Positions 35,709 to 47,350 of a DNA stretch of 64,000 nucleotides are shown here, piece by piece. A model generated the notes under the pieces. The model was not told where the DNA came from. It did not search any database and was given only the letters and a program-made list of their open reading frames with translations. The translations under genes and the position numbers were made by a program. Position 1 is the stretch's first letter. Each line of letters begins with the position of its first letter. Source of the DNA: Deltaproteobacteria bacterium (lineage in GTDB: Bacteria > Desulfobacterota > GWC2-55-46); assembly GCA_016234935.1 (NCBI GenBank), contig JACRNL010000005.1:1-64000 (forward strand), read 5' to 3'.

Positions 35709-38700
35709 TTAAATATAACACCCCGCCACAAGCTCTTTCAACACATATCTGGCCTCTTTAAGCGGTGAAATATCCGTTGTCCCGGCTGGCGGGAAGACGA
35801 CAAGCCTTGAGTCCGGAGTAAGCCTGAACCTCTTAGGCTCCTTTTTAGCCAGGCTAAGGCATTTTTCAGCGAGCCTCCTGCCGAATGCCGCGTCTTTAAT
35901 CTCCCCGAAGGCTATGTAAAGCCGCCCGCCCCTTTGCGCCAGCTCCTTTGCCCTGACCGCCTTCAAAAGGAGCTTGAGCCCGGCCGCCTGCAGGAGGTTG
36001 TCCACCGGCTCCGGCATATCGCCGAAGCGGTCGCCGAGTTCGTCGGTAATTTCAATGACCTCGTCTTCAGTGGACACGGACGCGAGCTTCTTGTAAAAGC
36101 CGAGCCTTTGCCTCGCGTCCGGCATATAGTCCTCCGGAATATACTGCGATACCTTGAGGTTTATCTCAGGCTCTATCTCCTCCGGCGCGGCCTCTCCCTT
36201 TAACTCCCTGACCGCCTCTTCGAGCAGCTTCGCGTACATGTCAAAGCCGACCTCGGTTATATGGCCGGATTGGGACGTCCCGAGGAACTCGCCCGCACCG
36301 CGTATCTCAAGGTCATACGTGGCTATCTTGAAGCCGGAGCCCGGCTCGGTGAGTTCCTGCAATACCTCTATGCGCCTGCGGGCGTCCGCTGTAAGGCCGG
36401 CCTCTTCAGGGATTATGAAGTAGGCGTAGGCCCTGTGGCTGCTCCTGCCGACGCGGCCCCTTAATTGATAAAGCTCGGCAAGGCCGAACCTGTCGGCCCT
36501 GTTTATGATAATCGTGTTTGCCGAAGGTATATCAAGGCCGGATTCGATGATGGCGGTGGAAAGCAGGACGTCGTATTCCCTGCTTACAAAGCCGAGCATC
36601 TTTTTCTCAAGCTCAGTCTCCTTCATCTGCCCATGCGCCACGGCTACGCGCGCGTTCGGGACGACGCGGCTTAAAAATTCGTGCAGCGCGGCAATGGACT
36701 GTATCCTGTTATGCACGAAAAAGACCTGTCCGTTCCTTTTAATCTCCCTTTCAACGGCCTCGGCTATCTGCGCCTCGTCGAAACGGATGACGCTCGTCTT
36801 TATGGCGAGCCTGTCCTCCGGCGGCGTGCCTATGATGCTCATATCCCTGATGCCCCCAAGGGACATCTGAAGCGTCCTCGGTATGGGCGTGGCCGTCAGC
36901 GTCAGGCAGTCTACGGTTTTGCGCATCTGCTTGAAACGTTCCTTCTGCTTGACGCCGAACCTGTGCTCTTCGTCAATGACTATCAGCCCCAGGTCTTTGA
37001 ACTCCATGTCTTTTTGAAGGAGCCTGTGCGTGCCTATGACGATATCCACCTCGCCGGTCTTTACCTTTTCGACTACCTCTTTTTGCTCCTTTTTCGATTT
37101 AAACCGGCTTAAAACCCCCACCGTGACCGGATACGGAGCGAACCTTTTTGAAAATGTAAGATAGTGCTGCTGCGCGAGGACCGTCGTGGGCACGAGCACC
37201 GCGGTCTGCTTGTTGTCAAGGGCGGCCTTGAAGGCGGCCCTTATGGCGACCTCTGTCTTGCCGTAGCCGACGTCGCCGCAGATGAGCCTGTCCATTGTCC
37301 GCTCCTCCTGCATGTCGGCCAATGTCTCGTCAATGGCGCGCGCCTGGTCGGGCGTCTCCGTGTATTCAAACCCGGCCTCGAACTCCTGGAACATATGGCT
37401 TGGTTTTGAAAAGGCAAAGCCCACAGAGGCCTGCCTCTCGGCATAGAGCTTTAAAAGCTCTCCCGCCATCTTCTCGACCTCTTTTTTGACGCGGCCTTTT
37501 GTCCTGCCCCATCCGGCGGAGCCGAGCTTGTCAAGCAGCGGCCCCCTTCCCTCAACGCCGTGGTATTTGCTTATGAGATCCATCCGCGAAACAGGCATGT
37601 AGAGCTTGTCAGCGTCGCGGTATTCAAGGAGCAGAAAATCGTTTTCTATGCCGTCTACGCCGACCCTCTTCATGCCGCGGTAAAGGCCGATGCCGTGATG
37701 GGCGTGGACGATATAGTCGCCCTCCTTCAAGTCCTGCAGCTCGAGCAAAAAGGCGTCCAACTTCCTTGATGACGGCGCCCTGCGCTTGACCCTCTCCCCG
37801 AATATCTCCTCTTCGCTTATGATAACGAGGCGCTCAACGGACGCATTAAAACCGGTTGAAAGCGAGCCCAGCGCGAGGGCGAACTCCGTGGCTTTTCTCT
37901 CAAGGATATCCGCGCCCTTCAAGACCGCGGGTTTTAAACCGTATGCCTCTAAAAGCTCCTTTGTCCTGTCGGCCTGCCCTTTGTTGTGGACGGTCAGATA
38001 GACCCTCCAGCCTTCGCCAACGCCCTCTTTTATCCTGTCGGCAAGGGGTTTTAAGGCGAATTCACGGCCTTTTCGCCGAGCCATATCCTGTTTGACGTCA
38101 AGATTCGACCCTGCCGAAAGCTCTATCCCGCCGCTTTTAAAGCTCTCGACCTCGATGACCGCGAACCTGCCAATCTGCGCGCGCGCCTCCTTGGCGCTTA
38201 AATAAAGCTCCTCGGGCCTGACGAAAAACTGTTTCCTGGTTAAAAACCTTTCCGCCTCATTTTTCACCTCGCCCTCGAAGAGCTCAAAAGACGCCTCGGC
38301 GGAAGGCGCGTCAATCAGCGCGACGGCTGTGCTTGAATCCAGATAATCAAAGACCGCGTCGAGCTTGCCGTAAAAAAGCGGCAGAAGCATCTCCCTTCCG
38401 GCAATGCCCACGCCGTCGCGCAGGCTCGTTGAGAGCGCCTCCCACGCAGAACGCGGCAGGTCAAGCTCCTCGGCCCTCTCGATAAGACGCTCCCTTGCGG
38501 CCGAGCGCGCATGCCCGCCGAGAGAAACCTCTCCGGCAGGAAGTATCCTTACCTCGGTAAGCGCGCCCAAAGACCTCTGCGTGCTTAAATCAAAGGCGCG
38601 GATGGATTCCACCTCGTCGCCGAAGAACTCCAGCCTCAAGGGGTTGTCAAAGCCCGGCGGGAATATATCGAGTATCGCCCCCCGCACGCTCATCTCGCCC

Positions 38701-39221
38701 CTTTCCTCGACCATGCTCATGCGCGTAAAGCCGAGACCGGCGAGCGTCGCGACAAGCTCCTCGTGCGGATATGCGCCGCCTTTTAACAGCGTCACCTCGG
38801 CCCCTGCAAGACCCTCCCTGGGCATGACCCTCTGCATGAGGGTCTGGGCCGAGAGGACGGTTATGAATTTTTTAGCTGGATCCGAAAGGCCGTGCAGTAT
38901 CTCGACCCTTGCCGCCGTAAGCTCCTGATGCGCGCTTTGCGCCTCAAAAGGCAGAACCTCGGTTGAGGGGAAGAGACGAACAGCGTCCTGGCCGAGGAAA
39001 AACCGCAGATCGTCGGCAAACTCCGTGGCCGCGCCGTCCTCCGGCAATACGGCGAGCACAGGACGATTCAATGCCCTGAACGCAGATGCAAGGAAAAACG
39101 CCCGCGAGGAGCCGAAAAGCGAGCTTACCCGCAGCCGCTCACCCGCAGGCAGAGCGGCAATCTCCTTTAGCGCGGCGGCCAGAGTATCAACCGGATTATT
39201 TATCGCAGCATCCAATGTCAT
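35709..39221 (-). CDS. mfd: transcription-repair coupling factor
   Basis: A 1170-residue DNA translocase that removes RNA polymerase stalled at lesions and recruits UvrA. The N-terminus carries the UvrB-like module (RVSSLFGSSRAFFLASAF, GLGFTRMSMVEERGEMSVRG). The RNA polymerase-interacting CarD-like domain is near residue 490 (EGDYIVHAHHGIGLYRGMKR). The helicase core has Walker A ICGDVGYGKTEVAIRAAFKA and the DEEH box LIVIDEEHRFGVKQKERF, plus TATPIPRTLQMSL. The C-terminal TRCF domain (EINLKVSQYIPEDYMPD) follows. It heads a minus-strand run with two parvulins, pdxA and uvrA, so both partners of coupled repair lie in the same cluster. Confidence 0.98.
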   Translation of the reverse strand: MTLDAAINNPVDTLAAALKEIAALPAGERLRVSSLFGSSRAFFLASAFRALNRPVLAVLPEDGAATEFADDLRFFLGQDAVRLFPSTEVLPFEAQSAHQELTAARVEILHGLSDPAKKFITVLSAQTLMQRVMPREGLAGAEVTLLKGGAYPHEELVATLAGLGFTRMSMVEERGEMSVRGAILDIFPPGFDNPLRLEFFGDEVESIRAFDLSTQRSLGALTEVRILPAGEVSLGGHARSAARERLIERAEELDLPRSAWEALSTSLRDGVGIAGREMLLPLFYGKLDAVFDYLDSSTAVALIDAPSAEASFELFEGEVKNEAERFLTRKQFFVRPEELYLSAKEARAQIGRFAVIEVESFKSGGIELSAGSNLDVKQDMARRKGREFALKPLADRIKEGVGEGWRVYLTVHNKGQADRTKELLEAYGLKPAVLKGADILERKATEFALALGSLSTGFNASVERLVIISEEEIFGERVKRRAPSSRKLDAFLLELQDLKEGDYIVHAHHGIGLYRGMKRVGVDGIENDFLLLEYRDADKLYMPVSRMDLISKYHGVEGRGPLLDKLGSAGWGRTKGRVKKEVEKMAGELLKLYAERQASVGFAFSKPSHMFQEFEAGFEYTETPDQARAIDETLADMQEERTMDRLICGDVGYGKTEVAIRAAFKAALDNKQTAVLVPTTVLAQQHYLTFSKRFAPYPVTVGVLSRFKSKKEQKEVVEKVKTGEVDIVIGTHRLLQKDMEFKDLGLIVIDEEHRFGVKQKERFKQMRKTVDCLTLTATPIPRTLQMSLGGIRDMSIIGTPPEDRLAIKTSVIRFDEAQIAEAVEREIKRNGQVFFVHNRIQSIAALHEFLSRVVPNARVAVAHGQMKETELEKKMLGFVSREYDVLLSTAIIESGLDIPSANTIIINRADRFGLAELYQLRGRVGRSSHRAYAYFIIPEEAGLTADARRRIEVLQELTEPGSGFKIATYDLEIRGAGEFLGTSQSGHITEVGFDMYAKLLEEAVRELKGEAAPEEIEPEINLKVSQYIPEDYMPDARQRLGFYKKLASVSTEDEVIEITDELGDRFGDMPEPVDNLLQAAGLKLLLKAVRAKELAQRGGRLYIAFGEIKDAAFGRRLAEKCLSLAKKEPKRFRLTPDSRLVVFPPAGTTDISPLKEARYVLKELVAGCYI

Positions 39222-39394
39222 TATAAAAACCCCGCGAATTGACTTAACTTGAAATTATAACAGATTTGCCGCGGCATTAAAATGGTTTCAGAAAAAAGCG
39301 CCCTGCCCCAAACCGCAAAACAGTTTTCATGAATTTTTTTTGCGATTGAAAAAATTTGTGTTAGAGTGGATGCTGATAAACTATCCAATGGCCA

Positions 39395-40027
39395 ATGGAA
39401 CTCCTTAAAACCTTCATCGAAATATTTCTGCACCTCGACAAGCATCTTGACCTGCTCATAAAGGGCTACGGCGGCTGGACATATGCCATCCTTTTTCTGA
39501 TAATATTCTGCGAGACCGGCCTTGTGGTGACCCCTTTCCTTCCGGGCGACTCGCTCCTTTTCACCGTGGGCGCGCTCGCGGCAATAGGCTCGCTCGACGT
39601 CTACCTCGTATTCCTTCTTTTAACCGTCGCGGCCATACTCGGCGACACCGTGAACTACGCCGCCGGCAGGTTCATGGGGCCGAAGGTCTTCAGCCGTTTC
39701 CTGAAAAAAGAATATCTCGACCGGACGCACAGGTTCTATGAGAAGTACGGCGGCAAGACCATCGTCTTCGCGCGCTTTGTCCCGATAGTCCGCACCTTCG
39801 CGCCGTTCGTGGCCGGCGTCGGGGTCATGTCTTACCCCATGTTCATCTTCTACAACGTCGCCGGCGCGCTTGCGTGGATAGCCTCGTTCGTCCTCGGCGG
39901 CTACTTCTTCGGCAATATCCCGGCTGTAAAACAGAACTTCACCGCGGTCATCTTCGCCATAATCATCATATCCATCCTCCCAAGCGTAATCGAATTCATC
40001 CGGCACAAAAGACGCAAGTCCGCTTAA
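39395..40027 (+). CDS. DedA family membrane protein
   Basis: A 210-residue inner-membrane protein of the DedA/Tvp38 (SNARE-associated) family; several members move phospholipid carriers such as undecaprenyl phosphate. Typical marks are [20 protein letters not shown] near residue 43, [13 protein letters not shown] near 83, and [20 protein letters not shown] near 125 with the conserved Arg residues. Four to five hydrophobic helices are seen and the protein ends in a basic tail (RHKRRKSA). No Shine-Dalgarno is clear. It is divergent from mfd. Confidence 0.92.
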   Translation: MELLKTFIEIFLHLDKHLDLLIKGYGGWTYAILFLIIFCETGLVVTPFLPGDSLLFTVGALAAIGSLDVYLVFLLLTVAAILGDTVNYAAGRFMGPKVFSRFLKKEYLDRTHRFYEKYGGKTIVFARFVPIVRTFAPFVAGVGVMSYPMFIFYNVAGALAWIASFVLGGYFFGNIPAVKQNFTAVIFAIIIISILPSVIEFIRHKRRKSA

Positions 40028-40232
40028 TTGCCAAGCAAAAAATGATTGACTTTCGACGATCTTTTATTTTATCCTATAGCGCCCTTTATAAGAAAAGCTT
40101 AGATGCCGCCTTAACACGCTGTTTTTAATGGAATTTAACCTTTATTACAGGTTATAATACATAGATACGTCAATCAACGGCGCCGGGGGTCTCTTGACCG
40201 GCGATTTCATGCAGCAAAGGAGGATGTATAAA

Positions 40233-42164
40233 GTGGGCAAAAACGTAACCCAAAAGGTGCTTGAAAGCCACATGGTCTCCGGCGAGACGGTTGCCGGCAA
40301 GGAATGCAAGATAAGGATAGACCAGACAATAACCCAGGACGCAACGGGCACGATGGCGTATCTGCAGTTTGAAGCAATGGGCGTGCCCCGCGTAAAGACG
40401 AAGTTGTCCGTAAGCTACGTTGACCACAACACCCTGCAGTATGGCGGATTTGAAAACGCCGACGACCACAGATTCCTCCAAACGCTCGCCTCGAAATTCG
40501 GCATATACTTCTCAAGGCCCGGTAACGGCATATGCCATCAGGTGCACCTTGAGAGGTTCGGCGTGCCCGGCCAGACGCTCCTCGGCTCGGACAGCCACAC
40601 GCCGACAAGCGGCGGCCTCGGCATGATAGCCATCGGCGCGGGCGGCCTTGACGTTGCCGTGGCAATGGGCGGCGGGCCATTCAGCCTCAATTATCCAAAA
40701 GTAACGCTCGTAAACCTCAAGGGCAAATTAAAAGCATGGGTCTCGGCAAAGGACGTAATCCTTGAGCTCCTTAAAAGGCTCACTGTCAAGGGCGGCGTCG
40801 GCAAGGTCATCGAATACGGCGGCCCCGGCGTGGCGAGCCTGTCCGTCCCTGAAAGGGCGACCATCACGAACATGGGCGCTGAGCTTGGCGCGACCACGTC
40901 CATCTTCCCCAGCGACGCGGTAACAAAGGAATTCCTCACGGCGCAGGACAGGGCAGGCGACTGGACTGAGATAGCCGCGGACGCTGACGCGCATTACGAC
41001 GAGACCATTGACATAGACCTTGGAAAGGTCGTCCCCATGATAGCCAAGCCCCACAGCCCGGACGCGGTATGCAAGGTCGAGGAGCTTGAAGGCATGAAGG
41101 TGGACCAGGTCTGCATCGGAAGCTGCACAAACTCGTCATACAGAGACCTGATGCTCACATCCGAGATATTCAAAAAAGGCGGCTTCAAGGTTCACCCTGA
41201 GGTCAGCATGACCATCTCCCCTGGCTCAAGGCAGGTGCTTGACATGATCTCCCTTAACAAGGGCCTTTCGCACCTAATAGAAGCCGGAGCCAGGATACTT
41301 GAGTCCACCTGCGGCCCGTGCATCGGAAACGGCATATCCCCGCCGTCCGGGGCGGTTTCTTTAAGGACATTTAACAGGAACTTCGAAGGCAGGAGCGGCA
41401 CCAAGGACGCGAAGGTCTATCTCGTCAGCCCTGAAGTCGCCGTCGCCGCCGCCATCTACGGCGTCATCACAGACCCGAGAAAACTCGGCAAGTACCCGAA
41501 GGTCAAGATGCCGGCCAAGTTCCTTATTGACGATTCAATGGTCGTGCCTCCGGCAAAAGACCCTTCAAAGGTCACCATTTCAAGAGGCCCGAACATCCAG
41601 CCCCTTCCCGCCGCCGCTCCGCTTGGCGACAGCCTCAAGGGAAAGGTGCTCATAAAGCTCGGCAACAACATAACCACCGACGATATCACGCCCGCCGGCA
41701 CGTGGCTTAAATACAGAAGCAACGTTCCCAAGTATTCCGAGTCTGTCTTTTCAGCCATAGACGCAAAATTCCACGAAAAGGCCAAGGCAGCAGGCGGCGG
41801 CTTTGTCATAGGCGGCGAGAACTACGGACAGGGCTCTTCAAGAGAGCACGCCGCGCTTTGCCCCATGTATTTAAAGATAAAGGCCATCGTCGCGAAGAGC
41901 TTTGCGCGCATACACAAGGACAACCTGATAAACTTCGGCATCCTGCCGCTGACCTTCGCCAACCCGGCTGATTACGATGCAATCGCCGCGGATGACGAGC
42001 TTGAGTTTAACAACCTCAAGGCTGGTCTCCATTCCGACACCATCACGCTTAAGAACGTCACAAAGCACACGGAGATAAAACTAAAGCACGGCTACTCACC
42101 AAGACAGGTGGATACGCTGCTCGCGGGCGGCACGCTGAACTATACAACAGCAAAAGGAAAGTAA
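40233..42164 (+). CDS. aconitate hydratase (Aquifex-type, about 640 residues)
   Basis: Converts citrate to isocitrate with a [4Fe-4S] cluster. I prefer a GTG start at 40233 (VGKNVTQKVLESHMVSGE), with the Shine-Dalgarno AGGAGG nine bases upstream; the track start would put the Shine-Dalgarno inside the gene. Cluster-binding cysteines lie in VCIGSCTNSSYRDL near 295 and LESTCGPCIGNGISPPSGA near 360. The swivel domain has GNNITTDDITPAGTW and GGENYGQGSSREHAAL. At about 643 residues it is the shorter aconitase type seen in Aquifex and deltaproteobacteria, not the roughly 890-residue AcnA. It ends in a clear terminator. Confidence 0.94.
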   Translation: MGKNVTQKVLESHMVSGETVAGKECKIRIDQTITQDATGTMAYLQFEAMGVPRVKTKLSVSYVDHNTLQYGGFENADDHRFLQTLASKFGIYFSRPGNGICHQVHLERFGVPGQTLLGSDSHTPTSGGLGMIAIGAGGLDVAVAMGGGPFSLNYPKVTLVNLKGKLKAWVSAKDVILELLKRLTVKGGVGKVIEYGGPGVASLSVPERATITNMGAELGATTSIFPSDAVTKEFLTAQDRAGDWTEIAADADAHYDETIDIDLGKVVPMIAKPHSPDAVCKVEELEGMKVDQVCIGSCTNSSYRDLMLTSEIFKKGGFKVHPEVSMTISPGSRQVLDMISLNKGLSHLIEAGARILESTCGPCIGNGISPPSGAVSLRTFNRNFEGRSGTKDAKVYLVSPEVAVAAAIYGVITDPRKLGKYPKVKMPAKFLIDDSMVVPPAKDPSKVTISRGPNIQPLPAAAPLGDSLKGKVLIKLGNNITTDDITPAGTWLKYRSNVPKYSESVFSAIDAKFHEKAKAAGGGFVIGGENYGQGSSREHAALCPMYLKIKAIVAKSFARIHKDNLINFGILPLTFANPADYDAIAADDELEFNNLKAGLHSDTITLKNVTKHTEIKLKHGYSPRQVDTLLAGGTLNYTTAKGK

Positions 42165-42189
42165 AGGTACTTTGTTTTTGGATTGGCAT

Positions 42190-42225
42190 AAAAAGCCCCC
42201 CTTCCGAAAGGAAGGGGGGCTTTTT
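42190..42225. terminator. bidirectional intrinsic terminator
   Basis: aaaaagccccccttcc and ggaaggggggcttttt form a perfect hairpin with A and T tracts on the two sides, between the aconitase and the convergent bioD. Confidence 0.93.
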
Positions 42226-42369
42226 ATGCCTTAAAAACAATATCGCAGGTCGGGTTGAAGCATGAAACCCAACAAATAACGAGCCGCCAGATTGCACAGG
42301 CGGCCAAAATCACAGAAATCGCATTGCGTTGGGTTTCGTACCTCAACGCAACCTACCCACATCCCTTTA

Positions 42370-44426
<2,057 letters not shown>

Positions 44427-44429
44427 GGG

Positions 44430-45293
44430 TCAAATCCGCCTTGCCGACGCAAAGATAACGTCATACGTCGCAACCACGCCCGCATTGCCCGCTTCATCAG
44501 ATGCGGGAAATCTCTCTTTGTAAATCCGGCCGGCCTCTTTAATGAGAGATGGATTGGCCAGGCCCCTCCTTCCCGCCCTGCCGAGCGCGCCAACGCTTTT
44601 AAGGGTCTTCAGCAGATGAACCATATCATTATAAACCTTCAGCCTCGGCCTTTCTTCAATGACGACAGCCTCAAAGCAGGCGGCCTCAAGCGCTGTTTTT
44701 ATCCCGTCAATTGTGGCGAATGGCATTGAACTATTACCATTTTTGGCGGCCTTAAAACTCTCTCTCATCTCATGGAGAGTCTTGGGGCCGAGCGTGGAAA
44801 AGATAAAATGGCCGCCTGGCCTTAAAACGCGGCCTGCCTCTTTAAAAACGCGCCCTAAATTGTCTGCCCACTGATAGGCCAGGCTTGAAACAACCGCGTC
44901 AAACAGACCGTCCGCAAACGGCAGTCCGCCGAAATCCGCGCACACGGCCCGCGATACGCGGCCCTCCTTCGCCTTCACAAGCATTGAAAGGGCAATGTCG
45001 CAGGCGATTACAGATTGAAGGGGCTCAGCCCCCGCGCCCGGGAACATCCCGCTGACGCAGGCGGCAAGCTGGCCGGTGCCTGCGCCTGCGTCAAGTATCT
45101 TGAGTTCTTTATGCGGCTGATGGCTGCCGCAGGCCGCCGCAGGCCCGCCCGCGAAACAGACGCTGCCGCCAGCCAACGCCGCGCAGGCGATTGCGGCCAG
45201 CTCGCGGCAGACATCCCTTTGAAGCTCCGCGCTTTCGTCATAGGTGGATGCCGCCCTTGAAAAGGCCCTTTTTATAAGGTTTTTATCCGGCAC
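44430..45293 (-). CDS. bioC: malonyl-[ACP] O-methyltransferase
   Basis: Methylates malonyl-ACP to start pimeloyl synthesis on the fatty acid machinery. The start is GTG (PDKNLIKRAFSRAASTYDES, a typical BioC opening). The S-adenosylmethionine motif LKILDAGAGTGQLAACV is near residue 65, and later VVSSLAYQWADNLGRVFKEA and RPGGHFIFSTLGPKTLHEM are typical. Two regions look expanded: an Ala/Gly-rich stretch before motif I (AGGSVCFAGGPAAACGS) and AGAEPLQS after FPG, which is a family D palindrome read in frame. At 287 residues it is slightly long. The bioH-bioC junction carries a 44-base tandem duplication. Confidence 0.93.
   Translation of the reverse strand: MPDKNLIKRAFSRAASTYDESAELQRDVCRELAAIACAALAGGSVCFAGGPAAACGSHQPHKELKILDAGAGTGQLAACVSGMFPGAGAEPLQSVIACDIALSMLVKAKEGRVSRAVCADFGGLPFADGLFDAVVSSLAYQWADNLGRVFKEAGRVLRPGGHFIFSTLGPKTLHEMRESFKAAKNGNSSMPFATIDGIKTALEAACFEAVVIEERPRLKVYNDMVHLLKTLKSVGALGRAGRRGLANPSLIKEAGRIYKERFPASDEAGNAGVVATYDVIFASARRI
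45014..45040. repeat. family D palindrome (partial) inside bioC
   Basis: gattgaaggggctcagcccc followed by cgcgcc, in frame, coding AEPLQS between the conserved FPG and the following beta strand (VIACDIALS). Confidence 0.7.
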
Positions 45294-45364
45294 CTCAGAG
45301 CTTCTCCGCGAACTCTTTTAATATTTTTATCCGGCATCTCATAACTTTTCCGCGAACTCTTTAA
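45280..45364. repeat. 44-base tandem duplication of the bioH/bioC junction
   Basis: tttttatccggcacctcaga ... ctccgcgaactcttt at 45280-45320 recurs with five differences at 45324-45364. On the minus strand each copy holds the end of bioH (GAGTTCGCGGA...), its stop, and a start-like TGCCGGATAAAAA. The upstream copy ends bioH; the downstream copy starts bioC. Confidence 0.88.
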
Positions 45365-46187
45365 CGAGCCTTGTAAACAGCTCCCCGTGCGTCAAAAACG
45401 GCGCATGGCCGCAGTCCGTGAAGACCTCAAGGCGCGCGCCCTTTATATTTTCCGCTAAGAACCGGCCTGCTTCCACAGGGCATACCGCGTCTTTATCCCC
45501 GTGAACGACGAGGCACGGGCATTTGACCGCGCCGAGGGCGTCTCTTAAATCCTCTTGATAGAGGGCTTCCAGCGCGGCGGTTATGCCCGCGTAGTTGAAT
45601 GACGGGAAGCAGCCCGGCAAACGGTTATCCATGCCGGCCTGACACTCGAACGGCCCCGGATATTTATAGCGGTTTACGAACGCGGCGGCCTCCGGGGTTT
45701 TCAGCTCGCCGGGCGTGAAGTTCAGCTCATAAAATCTTTTAAGCGCGGCTTCGGGGGCTTTTTTCATATCCTGTATCATGCGCCTTACAAGGGCCTTTGA
45801 CTGTCCATGCGTCCAGTCCGCGCCGCTCGTAAAGCGCGGCGTCGCGCCCACGAGGACAAGCCCCTTGAAGGGGCTGCACCCCCTGAAGGGGCTGAGCCCT
45901 TTGAACTGCGCGCCTTCTTTTATTGCCGACAGCAATATTTGCGCCCCAAGCGACCAGCCGACGCCGACAACAGACCTCTCCGGAAAGTTTGCCAGGCGCT
46001 CCGCCGCCTCGCGCACCGCCGGAACAAAAGACGGCTCGTCCCAACTGCCCTTGCCGCCGTGGCCCGGCAAATTGATATTCAGATTGAAGGGGTTCAACCC
46101 CCAGTCCGGGCCCGCAACGGCCTTTGCCGTGTCATTCCAAACAACGCTGTCCGTCGCCCATCCGTGAATGAACAAAAAGGCCGTCAT
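45339..46187 (-). CDS. bioH: pimeloyl-ACP methyl ester esterase, BioH-like alpha/beta hydrolase
   Basis: Cleaves the methyl ester of pimeloyl-ACP to end pimeloyl synthesis. LFIHGWATDSVVWN opens the fold with the oxyanion HGW motif; the nucleophile Ser is in GVGWSLGAQILLSAI near residue 80; the acid Asp in VVHGDKDAVCPVEAG; and the His in FTDCGHAPFLTHGE near residue 263. It lies between bioF (four-base overlap) and bioC, which with the BioH-like elbow supports the name. Family D palindromes add two stretches: GLNPFN near residue 31 and QFKGLSPFRGCSPFKG near 93-108, just before LVLVGATP. Total 282 residues, about 25 above E. coli BioH. Confidence 0.88.
   Translation of the reverse strand: MTAFLFIHGWATDSVVWNDTAKAVAGPDWGLNPFNLNINLPGHGGKGSWDEPSFVPAVREAAERLANFPERSVVGVGWSLGAQILLSAIKEGAQFKGLSPFRGCSPFKGLVLVGATPRFTSGADWTHGQSKALVRRMIQDMKKAPEAALKRFYELNFTPGELKTPEAAAFVNRYKYPGPFECQAGMDNRLPGCFPSFNYAGITAALEALYQEDLRDALGAVKCPCLVVHGDKDAVCPVEAGRFLAENIKGARLEVFTDCGHAPFLTHGELFTRLVKEFAEKL
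45859..45905. repeat. family D palindrome (double) inside bioH
   Basis: ccccttgaaggggctgcacc and ccctgaaggggctgagccc lie side by side and are read in frame as FKGLSPFRGCSPFKG. Confidence 0.87.
46082..46104. repeat. family D palindrome (short) inside bioH
   Basis: gattgaaggggttcaacccc, in frame, coding GLNPFN near the start of BioH. Confidence 0.7.
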
Positions 46188-47347
46188 TTGCGGCCTTTAA
46201 AAACTTCTTTAATGGCGGAAAGCCCATACGCAATGTCGCCTTCGGTATGCGCGGCGGAAAGCGTTACCCTCAGCCTCGCTGTATTTTCCGGCACCGTTGG
46301 AGGCCTGATGGCCTGTATGAAGACGCCCTTTTCAAGAAGTTCTCCGCTTATCCGCACGGCCTCACCGGATGAGCCTATGATTATCGGTATTATCTGCGAG
46401 CCGCTGTCCATGAAGCTTATCCCGGAGAGCCTCAGCCCGGCCTTGAACTGCGATACGTTCCTCCAGAGCCGCTCGCGCAGGCCCGGTCTTTGCTCGAAGA
46501 TGTCAAACGCCTTTGCCGACGCCGCGCACACGGACGGCGGCAGGGCCGTGGTGTAGATAAACGGACGGGCCTTTGAAACGAGAAGTTCTATGACATCCTC
46601 GCCGGCAACAGCGAACGCGCCAAACGACCCGGCGGCCTTGCCGAGCGTGCCGACCTGTATTATCGACGGATGCCTTTTGATGTTGAAATGCTCAAGCGTG
46701 CCCCTGCCGCCTTTGCCCATTACACCAAGGGCATGGGCGTCGTCAAGAAGAAGCATGGCATTATATCTGTCAAGCAGGGGTATTATCTCATCAAGCCGGG
46801 CAAGCGTCCCGTCCATGCTGAATACGCCCTCTGTGATTATCAGCTTTTCTGCGGCGGTTGACCTTTTCAGCGCGCCTTCAAGCGCCTGGATGCCGCCATT
46901 GGGGTATCTCCTGATATTTGCGCGGCTCATGACGCAGGCGTCGACGATTGACGCGTGGTTGAGCCTGTCGGAAAATATATCCGTTGACCTCCCCGCGAGC
47001 GCGGTTATGCAGGCGAGGTTTGCGTGGTAGCCTGAATTAAAGACAAGCGCGGCAGGGGCGTCCATAAACGCCTTGATGCGTCCTTCAAGCTGCGCGTGCG
47101 GTTCCATGGTCCCGGAAACGAGGCGCGACGCGCCCGCGCCCGCGCCGAACTTTTCCACGGCCTCGATGGCGGCCCTTTTCATCTCAGGGTCGTTTGCAAG
47201 GCCGAGATAATCGTTCGAGCACAGGATGAGCGCCGGATTGCCGTTAATAACGCCCCTCGGCCCGGTTGGCCCGGCTATGGCGCGCAGGCGTCTTTCAAGC
47301 CCCGTATCTTTGAGTTTTTTCAGTTCCGCGGTTATGCAGGCGTTCAT
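46184..47347 (-). CDS. bioF: 8-amino-7-oxononanoate synthase
   Basis: Condenses pimeloyl-ACP (or -CoA) with alanine, with loss of CO2. The 387 residues are typical. ILCSNDYLGLANDPEMK is near residue 46, FNSGYHANLACITAL near 104, LLLDDAHALGVMGKGGRGT with the PLP-binding Asp near 200, and the Schiff-base Lys in QVGTLGKAAGSFGAF near 235. It overlaps bioH by four bases and begins three bases after bioB, in the main operon order. Confidence 0.97.
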   Translation of the reverse strand: MNACITAELKKLKDTGLERRLRAIAGPTGPRGVINGNPALILCSNDYLGLANDPEMKRAAIEAVEKFGAGAGASRLVSGTMEPHAQLEGRIKAFMDAPAALVFNSGYHANLACITALAGRSTDIFSDRLNHASIVDACVMSRANIRRYPNGGIQALEGALKRSTAAEKLIITEGVFSMDGTLARLDEIIPLLDRYNAMLLLDDAHALGVMGKGGRGTLEHFNIKRHPSIIQVGTLGKAAGSFGAFAVAGEDVIELLVSKARPFIYTTALPPSVCAASAKAFDIFEQRPGLRERLWRNVSQFKAGLRLSGISFMDSGSQIIPIIIGSSGEAVRISGELLEKGVFIQAIRPPTVPENTARLRVTLSAAHTEGDIAYGLSAIKEVFKGRK

Positions 47348-47350
47348 GTC

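Noticed and set aside
45807-46556. 249-residue plus ORF
   Set aside because: It is a shadow of bioH and bioF in another frame; the minus-strand genes have clear active-site motifs.
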